Source of the DNA: Carettochelys insculpta
Taxonomy: Eukaryota; Chordata; Testudines; Carettochelyidae
Length of the DNA stretch: 64,000 nucleotides
Direction: 5' to 3'
NCBI RefSeq assembly: GCF_033958435.1
Contig: NC_134167.1
Location: 5,290,001-5,354,000 of the forward strand
Shown here: piece after piece, positions 1 to 12,766 of the stretch
Position numbering within the stretch: position 1 is the stretch's first letter
Layout of the letters: the number at the start of each line of letters is the position of its first letter
The notes under the pieces: generated by a model
The model's database searches: none
The model's input: only the letters and a program-made list of their open reading frames with translations
Told to the model about the DNA's origin: nothing
Position numbers and translations under genes: made by a program

Positions 1-2117
1 TAATAAAGTGACTGACAATTGCAGTGTTAACTCTGTCTTAGATTTATTCATTCATATCTTGCTTGCTTCCCCCTGCACTGCTTTTCCTCCTCATCCATGA
101 CTCATAATTTATTGACAAAGCTTTTCCAAGTTTATCTGAATGAAACACTGAGACAATAGGTCACCTAGGAGGCACCTGTAGCCAGCAGCAGCCTTGATAA
201 AGCTGCCACCTTGAGGCTCTTTTCAAGAGGGCAAGGGAGTGTTTGTTTATGTGTGGGCCTATATTTTTCACTTACAGGCATTTTCTGCCACTCTCGGGGG
301 GAAGGGGAAAAATGCCCCATGAATTACAAATAAACAGATGCGATACAGACCCAAGACTACTTTTTTTCCCTTCATGGTAAATTTCCAGCAACAAGCCAAC
401 CAATGGCAGTAAAGTAGAGAGATTGAAAATTATTTCAAAGGAAGCTTATCATCCTGGTGACATATGCACATTGAGCCTTGTAGATAGGATGAATGTAGGT
501 TCCTTTTTGTGGGAGGAAGACAAATATATATACAGGTCTTTTTATTTGCATTCTGCTTTTCCTTTCGTTGCTTTTTGATTGTCCAACCTGTCAGCATTTC
601 TACATGTAGGCTTGGTGCCTTCAAGAACTAAATAAATCTCTCCCTTAAAGGAACAACATCAGTGTAAAAATTAGGCTAACACTGTGCGTGCATTTTAAAA
701 TTAAATAAAAATCCACATTTATATTGATAATACTGTGTTAGATTATTAAAATGGAAAGCATGTTAATATTCAAATTTACTTCTCATTAGTTGTGCTCATT
801 CAGGTACAGATGCATAGAGAAAGTGTGGTGTATATAGACAGATAGATAAGTATGTAGCACTGCCAACTTTTGTAATTTCTGTGATATTTTATTCTTTTCC
901 CTTAAAGTTCCTGCTCCTGGGGTCATGTGACAAAATGACAATTTCAGCTTTCAGTTTCTCATTTTTAAAGGTAGGTTTCTAGCCCTGGTGATTGTGGTGA
1001 AACACTTGAAAACAGGAAGCCCAAAGGGTGAGAAGACAAACAAAAAGCCTTCCACATTTTTTTTTAAATCTCAAGACTTTTAATCCACTTTTACAATTTG
1101 TGAGGATCTGACTCGTGATACTTGGAGGTGGCAGTACTGAGAGAGGTTGGAGATGGATAGGTAGTGAGACTGATACCAGGTTACCATTCAACTTGGAAAG
1201 GGAAAGTAAGAGTCACTTTCACTTTCTGGCTCCCATGCATCAGTACAATGCCCCTGTGTCTGGATTTCTAACAATGACAAAGCTTGTTTGCTTTCTAAAA
1301 GAGAAAAAGCCTGGTGCTGTGAAGTTTGCATCGGCGCTGAATTTCCCCTGCTGTTTGGGCCCTGCGTTTGTCATTGGGCTATTGTAAATGATCCAGGCCA
1401 GGCGTAAAGGCCAGATTCTCTCCAGCCACTGCATGGGTGAAAGGTGCCATAATGACTTTCCCTGTCCCCTAACTAATGAGTGATGTAAAAGGAAGGCAGA
1501 GCTGAAGGAATGGGATCTTCGCTGATTCTATGCCAATGCTCTAGTCTAGAGTTTATATGCAAGCAAGCTGGCTCAGTTTTTGTTTCTGAACACCCTGGTG
1601 CCACCCCAAACTAGGGCCATCCTGAAAACGGACCCTTTTTCTCCAATTCTACTCATCTTACTGCACCCTCTTCCTTGTCACTCTGCTCAGGGCTCATCCA
1701 GACTCTGAACAGAGACCCCAGTCCCTCCTCCCAACCAATGTTCCCAAATAAGGTGCAGGACAGGTCCATGGCTTGGCGTTGCAGATACAATGGGGGGAAT
1801 GTAGTGCACTCATTATGAGTGTTGCAGTACAGTGGGCAAACCAGTACGAACGGCCAGTCTCAAGAGGAACTCCAGCAATGACACAACTCCATCTAATCTG
1901 CTTGAAAGCAAATGGCTGATGCACTAGCACAAAATGTAGATCCAGTCCCAGCCCTGCATTAGCACAATAGCTGAGCACCTCCCAATGTACATCCTCACAC
2001 ACACACCCTGTCAGATGGGGACATGCAATCACTCCCATTTCACATGTAACCCCAGAGGCACTGAGACCACTGACAAGGGAGAGTGAAGTCTCTGCTCTAT
2101 ACCCTTAGCCAAGAGCC
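1..2117. other. Gene-free region, no recognised repeat
   Basis: Open frames here are under 115 codons, have no domain signature and overlap on both strands. A few AT-rich stretches (660-760) and a short GATA-like run (838-850) are all that stands out. Confidence 0.5.
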
Positions 2118-2200
2118 AGCTGGCTTTTAGCTCATGTTGTAAAGCACGTGGCTTTAGCCTTTAAGGTTACAGGTTCATTCCTCCTGCTGATAAACTGGGT
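2118..2200 (+). mobile_element. tRNA-like SINE fragment
   Basis: TTTTAGCTCATGTTGTAAAG resembles an A box, and AGGTTCATTCC at 2171-2181 resembles a B box at the expected spacing. There is no cloverleaf with a paired acceptor stem, so this reads as a SINE head and not a tRNA gene. Confidence 0.4.
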
Positions 2201-2225
2201 CAATCAGCTTTACTCACCACACCTG

Positions 2226-2345
2226 GGCATCTGAGGAAGAGAGAGGTGAGGTGATTCACCCTAGGGGGCACGGGAGGGTTGTGGCAGAGCAGGGAACTGA
2301 AGCCATATCTTCTGCCCTTAACACAAGGCCATCCTCTTGCCGCAT
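2226..2345 (-). mobile_element. MIR-like SINE fragment, minus strand
   Basis: GAGGTGATTCACCCTAGGGG, GTGGCAGAGCAGGGAACTGA and CCCTTAACACAAGGCCATCC follow the reversed MIR order. Confidence 0.5.
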
Positions 2346-3994
2346 TAGACCCCACCCAGATGGGACAGTGGCTGCCAGAGTTTTCAGCTGGCTGTAGGAG
2401 CTCTCTTTTCTTTTCAGAAGCTTAGCACAACGTCTACCACAAGAGTACTGAGGATGCTCAGTACCACTGCAATACAATTAAGAACAATAACAACAACAAG
2501 CGGAACTGAAAAAGGACAAACTTAGCTTTCTAGGCCAGCTGGGAAAAAAAGAGGGAGCCTACAGAGCAGGGAGAAGTGCCTTCAATGAGACAGATAATGA
2601 GCATTCATTCCATTTGCCACAATGTTCAATGTCCTTTTGTGCATCCTAATCATTCCCCCTGGTGGATTTTATTTACTTGTTTCTCACAAGGGAGCTTTCT
2701 GCTGCCTAGCCCAGCTCGTGGACAAAGCTGATTTTCCTTAGCAAAGTGAAAAGTGTATTACACTGAGTGCGCTTGAAAAGTACAACAGATTTAATGAGCT
2801 GCCTAATGTTCTGTTTTGACACACACCAGAGAAAGGGGTGCAGGCCAGATCATCATCACTGTAAAGCAGCATTGCCCTGTTGACTGCAATGGAGCAACAT
2901 GCATTTATGCCAGCTGGGGAATTTGCCCTGAGTTCGTTTCAATTCACAAAATGCCCTGCAACCTCAATGCGACACGGTTTGTATTTGTCATTTACAACAT
3001 CCTTCGTGCATGGTATCACAAGGCACAAGAGTGCTGCAAGCTATCGGGGGAAGGAAGGATTTGAGAAAGAATTTAAGGAGTGGAAGTGACTCCACATCAC
3101 GAAATGATGGTGGAAGGAGACAGAAGTATTTCATATACATGGGGCATCATGAATGGAGGAGCTGGTTTGATCACGGAGGGGACAGAGAGGCTGGGAACAA
3201 GTTTCTGGAGAGTTATGGAAGCCAAGAGGACAGTTTCATGGATGCGTAAATATCCCATGAAGATACTAAAATGAGGGCAAAGCAATTTTTCATCTGGAGC
3301 TGAGGGAATGAACCTGCTGCATACGTTTAGCTCTGGCTGCTAATTGGAGCTCTTCTGCAAGAGATAATTTAATGACCCAGCGTGTGAAACTCATCATGTC
3401 CTTCCTCTGTTTTGCAATTCAGAGCCAGTGTATTCTGATCCTGTCACTGTTTATGTTACAGTAGTGCTCAGAGGCCTCTTTGTCCTCCGCACTGCATGTA
3501 CACACAAGAATGGTCCCTTTCCCAAAATCTAAATGTTCAAGATGGGATAAACTTTTGGAAAGGAGAAAAGAAAAGCATAATAATTTGTTCAAGGTTGGGG
3601 CAAAGACAAAAATAAAACCAAAACATCCTACACATCAATCCTGCCTCCTGGGTGCACTGTCATGCAATAGGAAGCTCCATCATCAAATACTACTACTGGT
3701 AATGATCAAAACCCAGCCATGGCTTCAAACTGTATGCTAAGTGTCTGATTCAAACCTAATGAACAGCATATCAAAACTCCCATGGCTGTAGCAGGCTTTG
3801 GGCTGGTCCTGTAGCTGGTTCTGAAGAATTACTTTGTCCTGCTTTTTATCCCATCAAAGTCACTATATTTTGCCCATCTGTGGGAGTTCATCTTAAATTC
3901 AGAGTGTGGGCTCTTGTGGGGAGATGTGTTTGTATGTACAGTGCCTTGCATTACGGGACTCTGATTTGGATTAGGGCCTCCATGCACTCCCCCA
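2346..3994. other. Gene-free region
   Basis: No domain or repeat recognised apart from a possible SINE tail near 3915-3990 (TGTACAGTGCCTTGCATTAC). The overlapping short frames at 2816-3285 look accidental. Confidence 0.45.
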
Positions 3995-4222
3995 GTCAGA
4001 TCTACACTTAAGGTGTCGTAGATCAACCCAGCTATGTTGCTGAGGGGTGTGAAAAGAGTTGCACCCTGCACACCATAATTAGGTAGACTTAACTCTTGGT
4101 TTAGCTGCCCAGAATTCTTCTGTTGACCTAGCAATTGCTTCTCGGAGGGGTAGATTAATTACATCGATGGAGAAACCCCTTCTGTAGCTGGGCCACTGTA
4201 ACAGCTGTAATGTAGACATGAT
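3995..4222. mobile_element. Harbinger-type MITE, decayed
   Basis: TCAGATCTACACTTAAG at the left and AATGTAGACATGATCT at the right are inverted. The interior has GTCGTAGATCAACCCAGCTA and TGAGGGGTGTGAAAAGAGTT. Non-coding. Confidence 0.6.
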
Positions 4223-4779
4223 CTCTGATGGAACTAATAACCCTCAGCTGTAATGTCACAGTCACACTGAGGCTTTCAGCAGCATTTCTACAGGAGGCAG
4301 CATCCTCGGTAATTTTAACGTGTGCTGATTCCGGATAAATACAATGTCTCTGTTTGAGTTCCCTCCCTCCCTGTCTGCAAGTCTCCAAGGGGTTAGCCTA
4401 GGGATAAATGAGCCTATAGAAACCCTCTGAAAGCTATGGGAATGTGTTGTGTCCATGTGCCACAGGCCCGCTCATTAGCACATTGTTGAGATACATTAAT
4501 GGAGTGTAAAACTGTAATTAAAAATAATCTCCTTTTCTTGAAGCCACAGCAGCAGAAAAAGAAGACGACGAATAAGGGGAAATATAACTAATGCCTGAAT
4601 GTGCTGATAGCAGCTGTGGGAACATGATGGCAAAACAATTTGCTGTTTTGTTTTCTTTCTATAGTAATGAGCGAGAGGAGCTTTGGCACAGGCAGGCGAG
4701 CAGATTAACCAATAACCTGCCAAGGTAGCTGGCACCAGGCAGCTCCATGTACTGATACAAACACTGTTGGGGCAGGAGT

Positions 4780-5090
4780 ATGGCCCAATGGCTAGGCATG
4801 GATCTAGGCCAGAGAAGATGTGTCATTTTCCTGACTCTCATGTAAGCTTGCACATCAGTGACACTTCCCCTCTCAGTTGTTCTTCCCATAAAATGGGGGC
4901 AGTGAGACACAGCACCCAAAAAAGTTCTAGTAGTTATGGAACTGTATGTTCAGGACACCTGTGTTCAGCCTGTAGCTAAATTCAGTATTCAGCTCTCAGT
5001 GTCATTTTAGGTAAATCAATTTTCTGCCCTGCGACTCAGTTGCTTATCTATAAAATGTGGGTAACAGAGGAATATGATGAAAGTAAAATC
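4780..5090 (+). mobile_element. Two MIR-like SINE fragments
   Basis: TGGCCCAATGGCTAGGCATG with CCATAAAATGGGGGCAGTGA, then GGTAAATCAATTTTCTGCCC with TGCTTATCTATAAAATGTGG. Both are degraded. Confidence 0.45.
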
Positions 5091-5475
5091 CATTAATGAG
5101 AGTGAAGTCCTCCCATGCAATAGGGAAGCGGGACATATAAGCACCTAGAGAGATGTTCACCTTTATTTCAAGCTGCTTGGATATCTACAAGTGAAAAGCA
5201 TTATAGAAATGGTAGCCATTATTATTTAGTGGACCAACATCTTCTCTGAGCTCGGTCCCTACCTGCCCATTGGGCCACACCACCTCTCCTTGTAGTGTTT
5301 GTATCAGCAGATGGTCCTGCAGAAAGCCAGCCCCCCTGGACCTCTTGGTTAATCTGCTCTTCTCAACTGCTGGAAGTCAATGCTGCCACAATGAAAACAG
5401 TGGATCTATTTCAATGTGCATCAGATGAGGGCCTGGCCTCCATCTAACCATCCACCTCTGCTCAGCTACACTTCT

Positions 5476-5770
5476 CAGTGTATCTACATTACGCAGAAGA
5501 TCAACCTGGTCAGGGTCAAACTTCTGGAGTTTGATTTCACATGCTTGGTAGAGATGCACAAAATTGAACTAGCAGGGTGGGCAGTCAGCCCCTGCACTCC
5601 TCTATATTGTGAGGAGTAAGGGAGGTTGAGGGGGAGCATTTCTCCCATTGACCTCCCTCAGTGAGGATGGCCAGGTGAGTTGATTGTAGATTAATTGATT
5701 CTAGCTACACAATTGCCATAGATAGAATTGCATCTCTGCAATCAACTTACGTGCCTCGTGTAGACCAAGT
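5476..5770 (-). mobile_element. Harbinger-type MITE
   Basis: GTGTATCTACATTACGCAG at the left and CTCGTGTAGACCAAG at the right. The interior GACCTCCCTCAGTGAGGATG and CACAAAATTGAACTAGCAGG match, in reverse, the MITEs at 32813 and 46009. Confidence 0.65.
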
Positions 5771-7116
5771 CCCAGTGGTTTTCTTTTTCTCCACCCCACT
5801 CCCATCTCTCACTCCATCCTCCCCTTCCACAATGGCATGGGACACGTGTGTGATAGCAATAGGCAGCACAGGGTGGGAAATAGACCTTGTGGGTCTGTCT
5901 GACTTGCTTGTTTGTAAACAGCATCTCAGGAAAGAATCTCCCTTTGTATTTATTGCAACAAAGATCTGAGACTCCCATCGATCTCTGTGCCTGTCTAGGC
6001 ATCAGCATTTCTGTCTATAGCAGTGTCTTTCTGTATGTCTCTTTCTTGCTCTCCTCTCTTTTGTCCTCTGTCACTCAGTGTCACCACACAGACAGCTGCG
6101 CAGCTTACTTCATAACATGTTTGCCTAATGTTCTATCTTGGATGCATTGATGGGCTTAGAGACCCTAGTAGAAAAAGCATATTGACTCTTGTACCCAGTT
6201 GCCACTCCAGGGGCTCTCTCCTCTTCAGATCCCCCACAGCTCCAGAAAATTGGCACCTTCGCAGCCAAAAACAAGTCAATAAGACTCAAAGGGAAAGCTA
6301 GTTAGTACCAAGCATGCCAACCCCATGTCAACCCCTGCCGCTGTGCCAGTGCTTAATTGAGATGCTGATTTTCCTCCTCCTCGATAAATAGTTACAGCAG
6401 ATGGTATTAATTGGAACAGCTAAATAATAAATGTTTATGGAGATCTGGGGGGGAAGTAAACACTTTGAGAGCAAAGCAGACCATGGCTGTATTTCTTATT
6501 GGGATTTTTTTTCCTTCCTGCCCCCGTAGAGCTAAGCCTTCCCCACTCATTTGGGAGCTGTGCTGGAGTGTCATTGCATTTTATACCAGGTGATTTATCA
6601 GTTCGGTGAAGCTTTCATTTCAACTTGGAGGATGTTCAAAGTAAAGCTAGCCCTGTAACAGACTTAATTGGACCATATTTCAGGCCCTGTGCATCTGTTC
6701 AGTGTGGATTTCTTATTCCAGGTCCATAAACTTTTATTAAGTTATATATCAAGGAATATACATATATGGTAGGTAGTATAGCCCACTAATGTGTTTTTGA
6801 AATGAGAGAAGTTGAGGATAGTCTATCTATTACCATTCAAGCCTTTGTATCCATCTATCATGCAGCTGGGCTTATTGTGTGTGTAGTGGGTGAGGCTGGT
6901 AGACTGATACATAAAGGTCAGACTAGATGAGCTACGTAGCCTCTTCCAGGCTTTAAAGCCTATCACCATTCATGCTTCTCTACCTAGCTCACTGGAAGTT
7001 CCCTGGATACAGGAACTTTCCCTTTGATGTAGAGCTAGGGCAGCCAGCATCACACTAGTCACTCACCCACACAAGGACATTCTTTCTAAGCCAGAGTAAC
7101 TGGAACCACAGGATAG
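5771..7116. other. Gene-free region
   Basis: Pyrimidine-rich stretches at 5780-5830 and 6020-6080 create small open frames. Apart from the CR1-type tail at 6905-6972 nothing is recognised. Confidence 0.45.
6905..6972 (+). mobile_element. CR1-type 3' tail fragment
   Basis: GGTCAGACTAGATGAGCTAC followed by TTCCAGGCTTTAAAGCCTAT is the typical tail shared by CR1 copies and CR1-dependent SINEs. No coding part. Confidence 0.55.
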
Positions 7117-7249
7117 AAGAGCATTATGTTTTACAGTAACCGAGGGAGCTGTGCTAATCTATATCCACTGTCCAAATAAAAAGCAGCCAAGTAGCACTTC
7201 AAAGGCTAGCAAAATAATTAATAGTGCTACTTGACTGCTTTTTGTTCTG
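7117..7249. mobile_element. PLE terminal fragments in inverted arrangement
   Basis: AAAAAGCAGCCAAGTAGCAC (minus orientation) is followed within 50 bp by TAGTGCTACTTGACTGCTTT (plus orientation). These are two inverted copies of the PLE terminus, a smaller and older relative of the fold-back inserts. Confidence 0.65.
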
Positions 7250-8015
7250 ACTCTGAATTGCTAAAACAATGTCAAACTCGTCCCTAAAGTGATCCAACAG
7301 CCAGCATAAACGAAGAGCTCAGGGGTTGCTCCAATTTGAGCCAGGAACATTTAACAGTTGATTGGCTGCAGGTTAGGGGGAAAATAAAGAGGTGCACCAG
7401 TGTTTTGCTGTAGTGAAATATTATGACCCATCTCTACCATCAAGGTGTGATGACCCCACTGTGCTTTATGAAATAGGCTTATGAATATGCATACCTTATG
7501 CAAAATGCATCACTAATATCAATTTTAAAGTTACAATCTTCTGAATCTGTGTATCCTATTTTTGTGCATATGTCATTTTTGTATATGATAGAAATATGAA
7601 ATGTGAATCTGGTTTTAATTCTGAATGTGCTAATGAGGGTAGTTAGGGATACTTTAGGAACATAATGACTTAGTACTCAAACCAATGACCTGTGACTAGT
7701 TTTGTTTATCCTGTAAGCCCTAGACACACAAGTCGAGGGTATAAGAGGCAAAACCTCTCCTAGGTCGTAGCGCTCAACCTTTCCGTCCTTATTATCCCTA
7801 TTCTGCCAGTTCCTGAAGGCTCCTACAATAGTCTGTTGCAGCTTTCAGACAGGTGACTTCCTCTGAAGACATGGTGGGTGCTGCTCAGCTGCGTGAGCAC
7901 CACAGGCACTGCCTGTTTCTTCTAAAGTAGTGCGGTTGAACGAAGGCTGCTTTCACCCATAGGTTGGTTACAGTTCCTCTGAAGTGTATCTTAACTTAAG
8001 TGAAAAGTCTTTTTG

Positions 8016-8215
8016 CTTGCCAGATCTATTAGCACAACATTGAACCTGTGAAAGAGCCATGAAGTAGTAATTAAAGCCATTTAGCAGGTATGTGCCAACC
8101 CTGAATGTACTGACAAAATCAGTTGTGCCTTACTACAGCTACAGGACCCTAGCTTAAAATTTGTTGTAATATTTCATTGTTTGTGGCTGAATCTTATAAG
8201 TCACATCTCTCATAC
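8016..8215 (+). repeat. Unclassified dispersed repeat, copy 1
   Basis: TTGCCAGATCTATTAGCACA, CATTGAACCTGTGAAAGAGC, AAAGCCATTTAGCAGGTATG and CTACAGGACCCTAGCTTAAA align along their length with 36630-36840. No coding frame, no clear ends. Confidence 0.7.
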
Positions 8216-9269
8216 ATCCTTTAATAGACATTTGATGCACAATGGAGTATTCAGTTTTAGCCTTAAATGCTGCTTCTATCTTCAGACAGTTTTCTAAATA
8301 AATTCTTCAAGAAGACCATCCTTATATATAAAAACACATTTTAATTTTAAATTCTATAATACAAAAAAACCTGTTTCCAAAGTCTTCCTGCCCTTTCTAT
8401 TCATCTCTACTCATTTCACCACCCCCCACGCTGAAGAGAGTCCTTAAACATTTGTTTTCTTCGATATAGCTGGGCAAATGAGTTTTAGTTCTGACTATAA
8501 CTAGTTTCAGAGAATCCTCCGCAAAATCAATACCTTACTAAGATATAAAATCCTTTGATAGACCTAAAAATTTTGGAATCATTTTAATACACACAATGAA
8601 ATTTCATACACATGACTAGACATGGAAAAAAAATCAAATAAGTTAGTGCTCCCTTTGTTATGAACACAAAACAGTTCTTCTGACTCAGTAACTTAAAATA
8701 ATGTCTGAGAGTTTAAATGTGTAGCAATCTGGAATGACTTTATGAAGGCTTAACAGTATATGTAAAACAAAATCAGCTTAGAAATACTGAAGTAGTAGTG
8801 AAACAGGGAAGAGCTTCATCATGTGTTCAGTAATATTTAATGTTATATTCAGCAGGACAACTGGCTTGCCCTTATGACAAACTTTTCGCAAATAAACCTC
8901 TGACAAACTTCAAAACCACCTGTAACTGATCATTCTTATCCCCAAATTTAGTACTTTTAATTAAGTACCTTCTACGTGTCCAGTCTCACCAACCTGGCAT
9001 GCTGTGGAAAACATGTTTAATTTTCTTTGGAAAGAAATTTTACAACAGGTTCCCCCCCCAAAAAAAAGAATGTAATTTGCTACATTTGGATTCAAGGATT
9101 TGGCTGGAATGGGTAATCAGAAAGAAGAGGGAGACAGTGGGGAAGGTGTGATACAGTGGGGAGGAGGCAGGGCCCAGAAGGAGCAATGCTGAAGTAGGGG
9201 CAGACCCACATGCTGGGGAACTTGCCTCCCCAGGCAGCAGCTTCACACACTGCCCATGCCCAGAAATGG

Positions 9270-9815
9270 GTGACATGCCACCTGGTGCTCAAATCTGTTC
9301 CTCAACTATCATATGCCATCATGTGCCTACAATGCCCACATTTCATGTATATCAGACAGACTAAACACTCTTCAACAATGAACAAATGGGCATAAAACTC
9401 CTAATTCACCAATCTGTCAGCCAGCACTTTAATGGAGTGGGACATTCTATTAATGACCTGAAAGTCTGTTTTATTGAAAAGGAACTTTAACAATTGTTTA
9501 CAGAGAAAGGGCTCAGAACTCATTTATGTTCAAATTTGACACATTAACATATGGTTTGAACCAGGACAGCAATTACCTGGCCTGTTATGAGGACTCTTTT
9601 ACATACTTTGTTTTAATTTAACTATTGACAAATCAGAAGAGCGGCAGGAGGTGGATGTGGAGTGGGGAAGTCAACCTTGATAATATATAAAGGTCCAAAA
9701 ATTGTTGAGTCTGTTCTGGTGTGGCTATGATCTGAAGTGGATCTGTCCCATGAAAGCTCATCACCTAATAAAGCATTTTGTTAATCTTTAAAGTGCTACT
9801 TGACTACTTTTCTGT
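9270..9815 (+). mobile_element. Penelope-like element, 3' portion, decayed
   Basis: It is the same family as the 12-13.5 kb copy. GIY-YIG remnants read SYAIMCLQCPHFMYIRQTK (9300-9365), then NGHK, QHFNGVGHSINDLKVCFIEK (from 9422), and FKFDTLTYGLNQDSNYLACY (near 9530). After the stop the terminal block follows: GAGTCTGTTCTGGTGTGGCT, CTGTCCCATGAAAGCTCATC, and TTTAAAGTGCTACTTGACTA. Stops and frame shifts occur throughout. Confidence 0.78.
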
Positions 9816-9859
9816 TTTTATCTGGAATGTGGTAATTTTTCATAGGGTTGGGGAGTGCT

Positions 9860-10620
9860 AAACAAAGGGTTTCCACCCTGGCATTGGCAAAGTCTCTTGA
9901 AGGAACGGAAGCATTCAGACTGTGCTCAGATGGCTTCTGAAACTGCCTCATTCACCCTAAGAGGATATATGTGAAGCAACCTGAAAATAAAGGACTCAAA
10001 AAAACCTGAAAAGTAATAGGCTCAGGCCAGAATGAAGATCATCTGAGTTAAATTTTACTGAGATAAAAACAACTGGATTAAGGTAAGAATTTGCATTTAA
10101 CAAATCTCTCAGTACTTAGAATTAGCTGGCTTTTTTGTTTATTTTAACTTACTTTGAGCTGTGTTTTTTACTTGCTCTCACTTAAATTCTCTCTTGTACT
10201 TAGTGAAAACACTTGTTTTTTTTTTAATCAAGCCTAGTAAATAATTGTTACTTGGGGGAGCAACACTGACCACCTCTCTCATTAATAAAGGGGATGACCC
10301 TTCTGATGAGCTCTCTGGATAAAACTTGTCCACAGAGTAAAATGGATCTGTTTGGGGGGTTTGGTTCCTTCTAGGGGTTGGTTTTCTGGGTGCTGAGCCT
10401 GTATATGAGCCCTCCTGGAGCGGAACTAGTTCAGCATCTGTGTTGCTCTGTAGGAGGGTTGGTAAGCTCAACTTTGTGCGTGGTTTTTTTTTTGGGGGGG
10501 TGGGGGAGAGACCAGAGCTTCTGGCCACCAGGACAGGTTGATGGGGAGCCCCAGAGGGCAGGAAGGCAGGCATCAGTAGCAGCTTCATCAGCATATAGGG
10601 ACAAAACCCCATGGGGATTT
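9860..10620 (-). other. Possible dispersed repeat with an antisense 144-codon frame
   Basis: The minus frame 10178-10612 is open, but its composition (Pro/Ser/Lys, no domain) suggests chance. The plus strand shows CTTGCTCTCACTTAAATTCT, GTGAAAACACTTGTTTTTTT and ACAGAGTAAAATGGATCTGT, which resemble an LTR-type or other dispersed repeat I recognise only vaguely. Confidence 0.3.
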
Positions 10621-12054
10621 CTGTAATCTAACCCTTCACAAGTGGGCCAAGTTTACTCTGGACTTTAAGTAGAGAGGTTGGGGCATTAAGTGAGTGGAAT
10701 CACAGCAGTGTTAAGCCAATGTTGCAGAAGGCTGTATCCATCCCAGTTTCTCTCTTCACAGGCATGTTCTGTCTTCCACTCAGGCACCTGATTTCAGCTG
10801 GCTTTTGCTTGCCTCTCCCCCTCTTATTGAGCTGAGGTTACTTTCAAAAGACAAGCAATTACTCGCGTGTTATCCACACTCAGCCCCATGTTGTAACAGC
10901 ACCTGCTGATGTACAGTGGCTTGATAATGGCACACAGTTAAGCTGATTGCCCCTGGAGAGAAATGATCTCACTGAGTGGATGTATTTTAGTTAAATGTGT
11001 GGAGGCAGAAGGAAAATGTGGTTTGGAGGATTCTTTTTTTTGGGGCAGGAGAGATTTTTCAAGGCATCCTTTGAAAAGGACATGCCTCCCCAGAGATTTT
11101 CATTTCTGATTAGGATATCGGGTGTACAGAGAGAGATCTCTGATTTCATGACTGTCAGAGCTGCTGTTTGATATTCAAACCTTTCATGTGATCATTCCTG
11201 AATACCTGTCTTGGTGTCCTTGAGGATAGCTCTATTAAATGCCAAACCTGCTTCCTTTCCCACTGAATCCAGAATGAGCTGGAACAACTCACATGCAGCA
11301 GTCTGATATTAGTGCATCTCAATTCTGCTTTTTAAGCACAGCTGAGAGAGGTGGCAAGGGAATAGAACGGGGCAAGGGAATAGAACCCACTAGAGATGAA
11401 GTGTCTGGGTTTACTGAAACAGAATGGAGAAGCCAGGAGGTCAGAAAATGACTGTCGGGGAAGGAAAAAATGAAGTCAATGTAAGAGCCGATTGGCGGAT
11501 TTAATAGCAACCCTTTAGGTCATTCAAAAACACTTATCCATGGATGCTGGGTTAAAAAAAATAATTAGTTATACAGAGCTTCCCAAAGGTCAATGCAGCT
11601 TAATAGATAGGAGATTGAGTGACGCATTGGTCAGTCATGAAAAGGGGCCATCTGGTGTGGAGTGGTCCATGGAAAACTGGGACATGAATATCTAGTTATT
11701 TAGGAAGTGAACAGAGCAGAATCTTGATAAACACATTATGTTGCTGTCAATACAATTAAGCCTGATACAAGACAGGTAGCTGGAAAACTGCTTAATTAGT
11801 GACCCAATTCTGTGACCTTCATGGCCCAAATAGAGACATGTTCCCAAGAATTAACATGTGCAATTTAATTATGTTTCTATTCAAAGGTGTCTGGATTGCC
11901 AAAGTCACTTTGAGTTAATTACACAGTTAATTACACAGCCAATAACTCTGTGGCTAATAGCCATAACGGATTTTGGAGAGGTTTGATAGGAAGACTGCAA
12001 GGGCAAAGCCCTTGTTAGAAACACTCCAATACCACAGGTGAAGGAATCCAATCT
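10621..12054. other. Gene-free region
   Basis: No gene or repeat recognised. The 12-bp direct repeat AGTTAATTACAC occurs twice near 11912-11937. Confidence 0.45.
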
Positions 12055-12568
12055 TTTTTTTCCTATCCTGGATGAACATCAAATTATTCCAATATCATTT
12101 GCAATTGCCTTCACTCATTAATTGAAGTGTTTATAATCCTCACCACCCTCTATTGGAAACCCACTGACTGCTACACTTACCTACACATCTCCAGCTTCCA
12201 TTCAGCTCACTCCACACAAGCCCTTAGACACAATCACATCTGCTGTGATCCTACTAAAAGGCTGAAAACTACAAGACCACTACCAAAAATTTATAAGACT
12301 GAATTACCCACCAGGAGAAGTAAAAAACAATCGACAGGGCAAGATGAATACCCAGAAACCAGCTACTTCAAGATAGACCCAAGAAGATCAACAGAACACC
12401 ACCTATAGCCCCCAACTCAACCCCCTGCAATGCATCATTAAAAATCTACAACCTATTCTGGATCAGTATTCTACACTCCAGAAGGCTCTAGGTGACAGGC
12501 CTGTCCTTTCCTATAGCCAGCCTCCTAATCAGAAAGTTTCTCACCAGCAATCACAGGCTACACTATGG

Positions 12569-12766
12569 AGGGTCCCGTGGCACCTTATAGACTAACAGAA
12601 AAGTTTTGAGCATGAGCTTTCTTGAGCACAGACTCACTTCATCAGATCAGCGAGTCTGTGCTCACAAAAGCTCATGCTCAAAACTTTTCTGTTAGTCTAT
12701 AAGGTGCCACAGGACCCTTCGTTGTTGTTACAGATCCAGACTAACATGGCTACCCCCTCCGATACT
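12569..12766 (+). mobile_element. PLE-terminal fold-back insert with 14-bp target duplication
   Basis: The 198-bp insert is flanked by AGGCTACACTATGG (12555-12568) and AGGCTACACTACGG (12767-12780). Arms of 66 bp (12570-12635 and 12652-12717) are inverted copies with three mismatches. The right end continues into CAGACTAACATGGCTACC, a PLE terminus. The spacer on the minus strand carries CTGATGA (12645-12639) as part of a hammerhead-like core. Confidence 0.85.
12608..12645 (-). ncRNA. Hammerhead ribozyme-like core, second copy
   Basis: On the minus strand the canonical CTGATGA (12645-12639) is followed by an imperfect TGAG/CTCA stem II, GAAA (12621-12618), stem III GC-TCAT-GC and UC (12609-12608). 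Stem I is again weak beyond one base pair. Confidence 0.5.

Noticed and set aside
2118..2200. Functional tRNA gene
   Set aside because: A- and B-box-like words are present but no acceptor or anticodon stem pairs properly.
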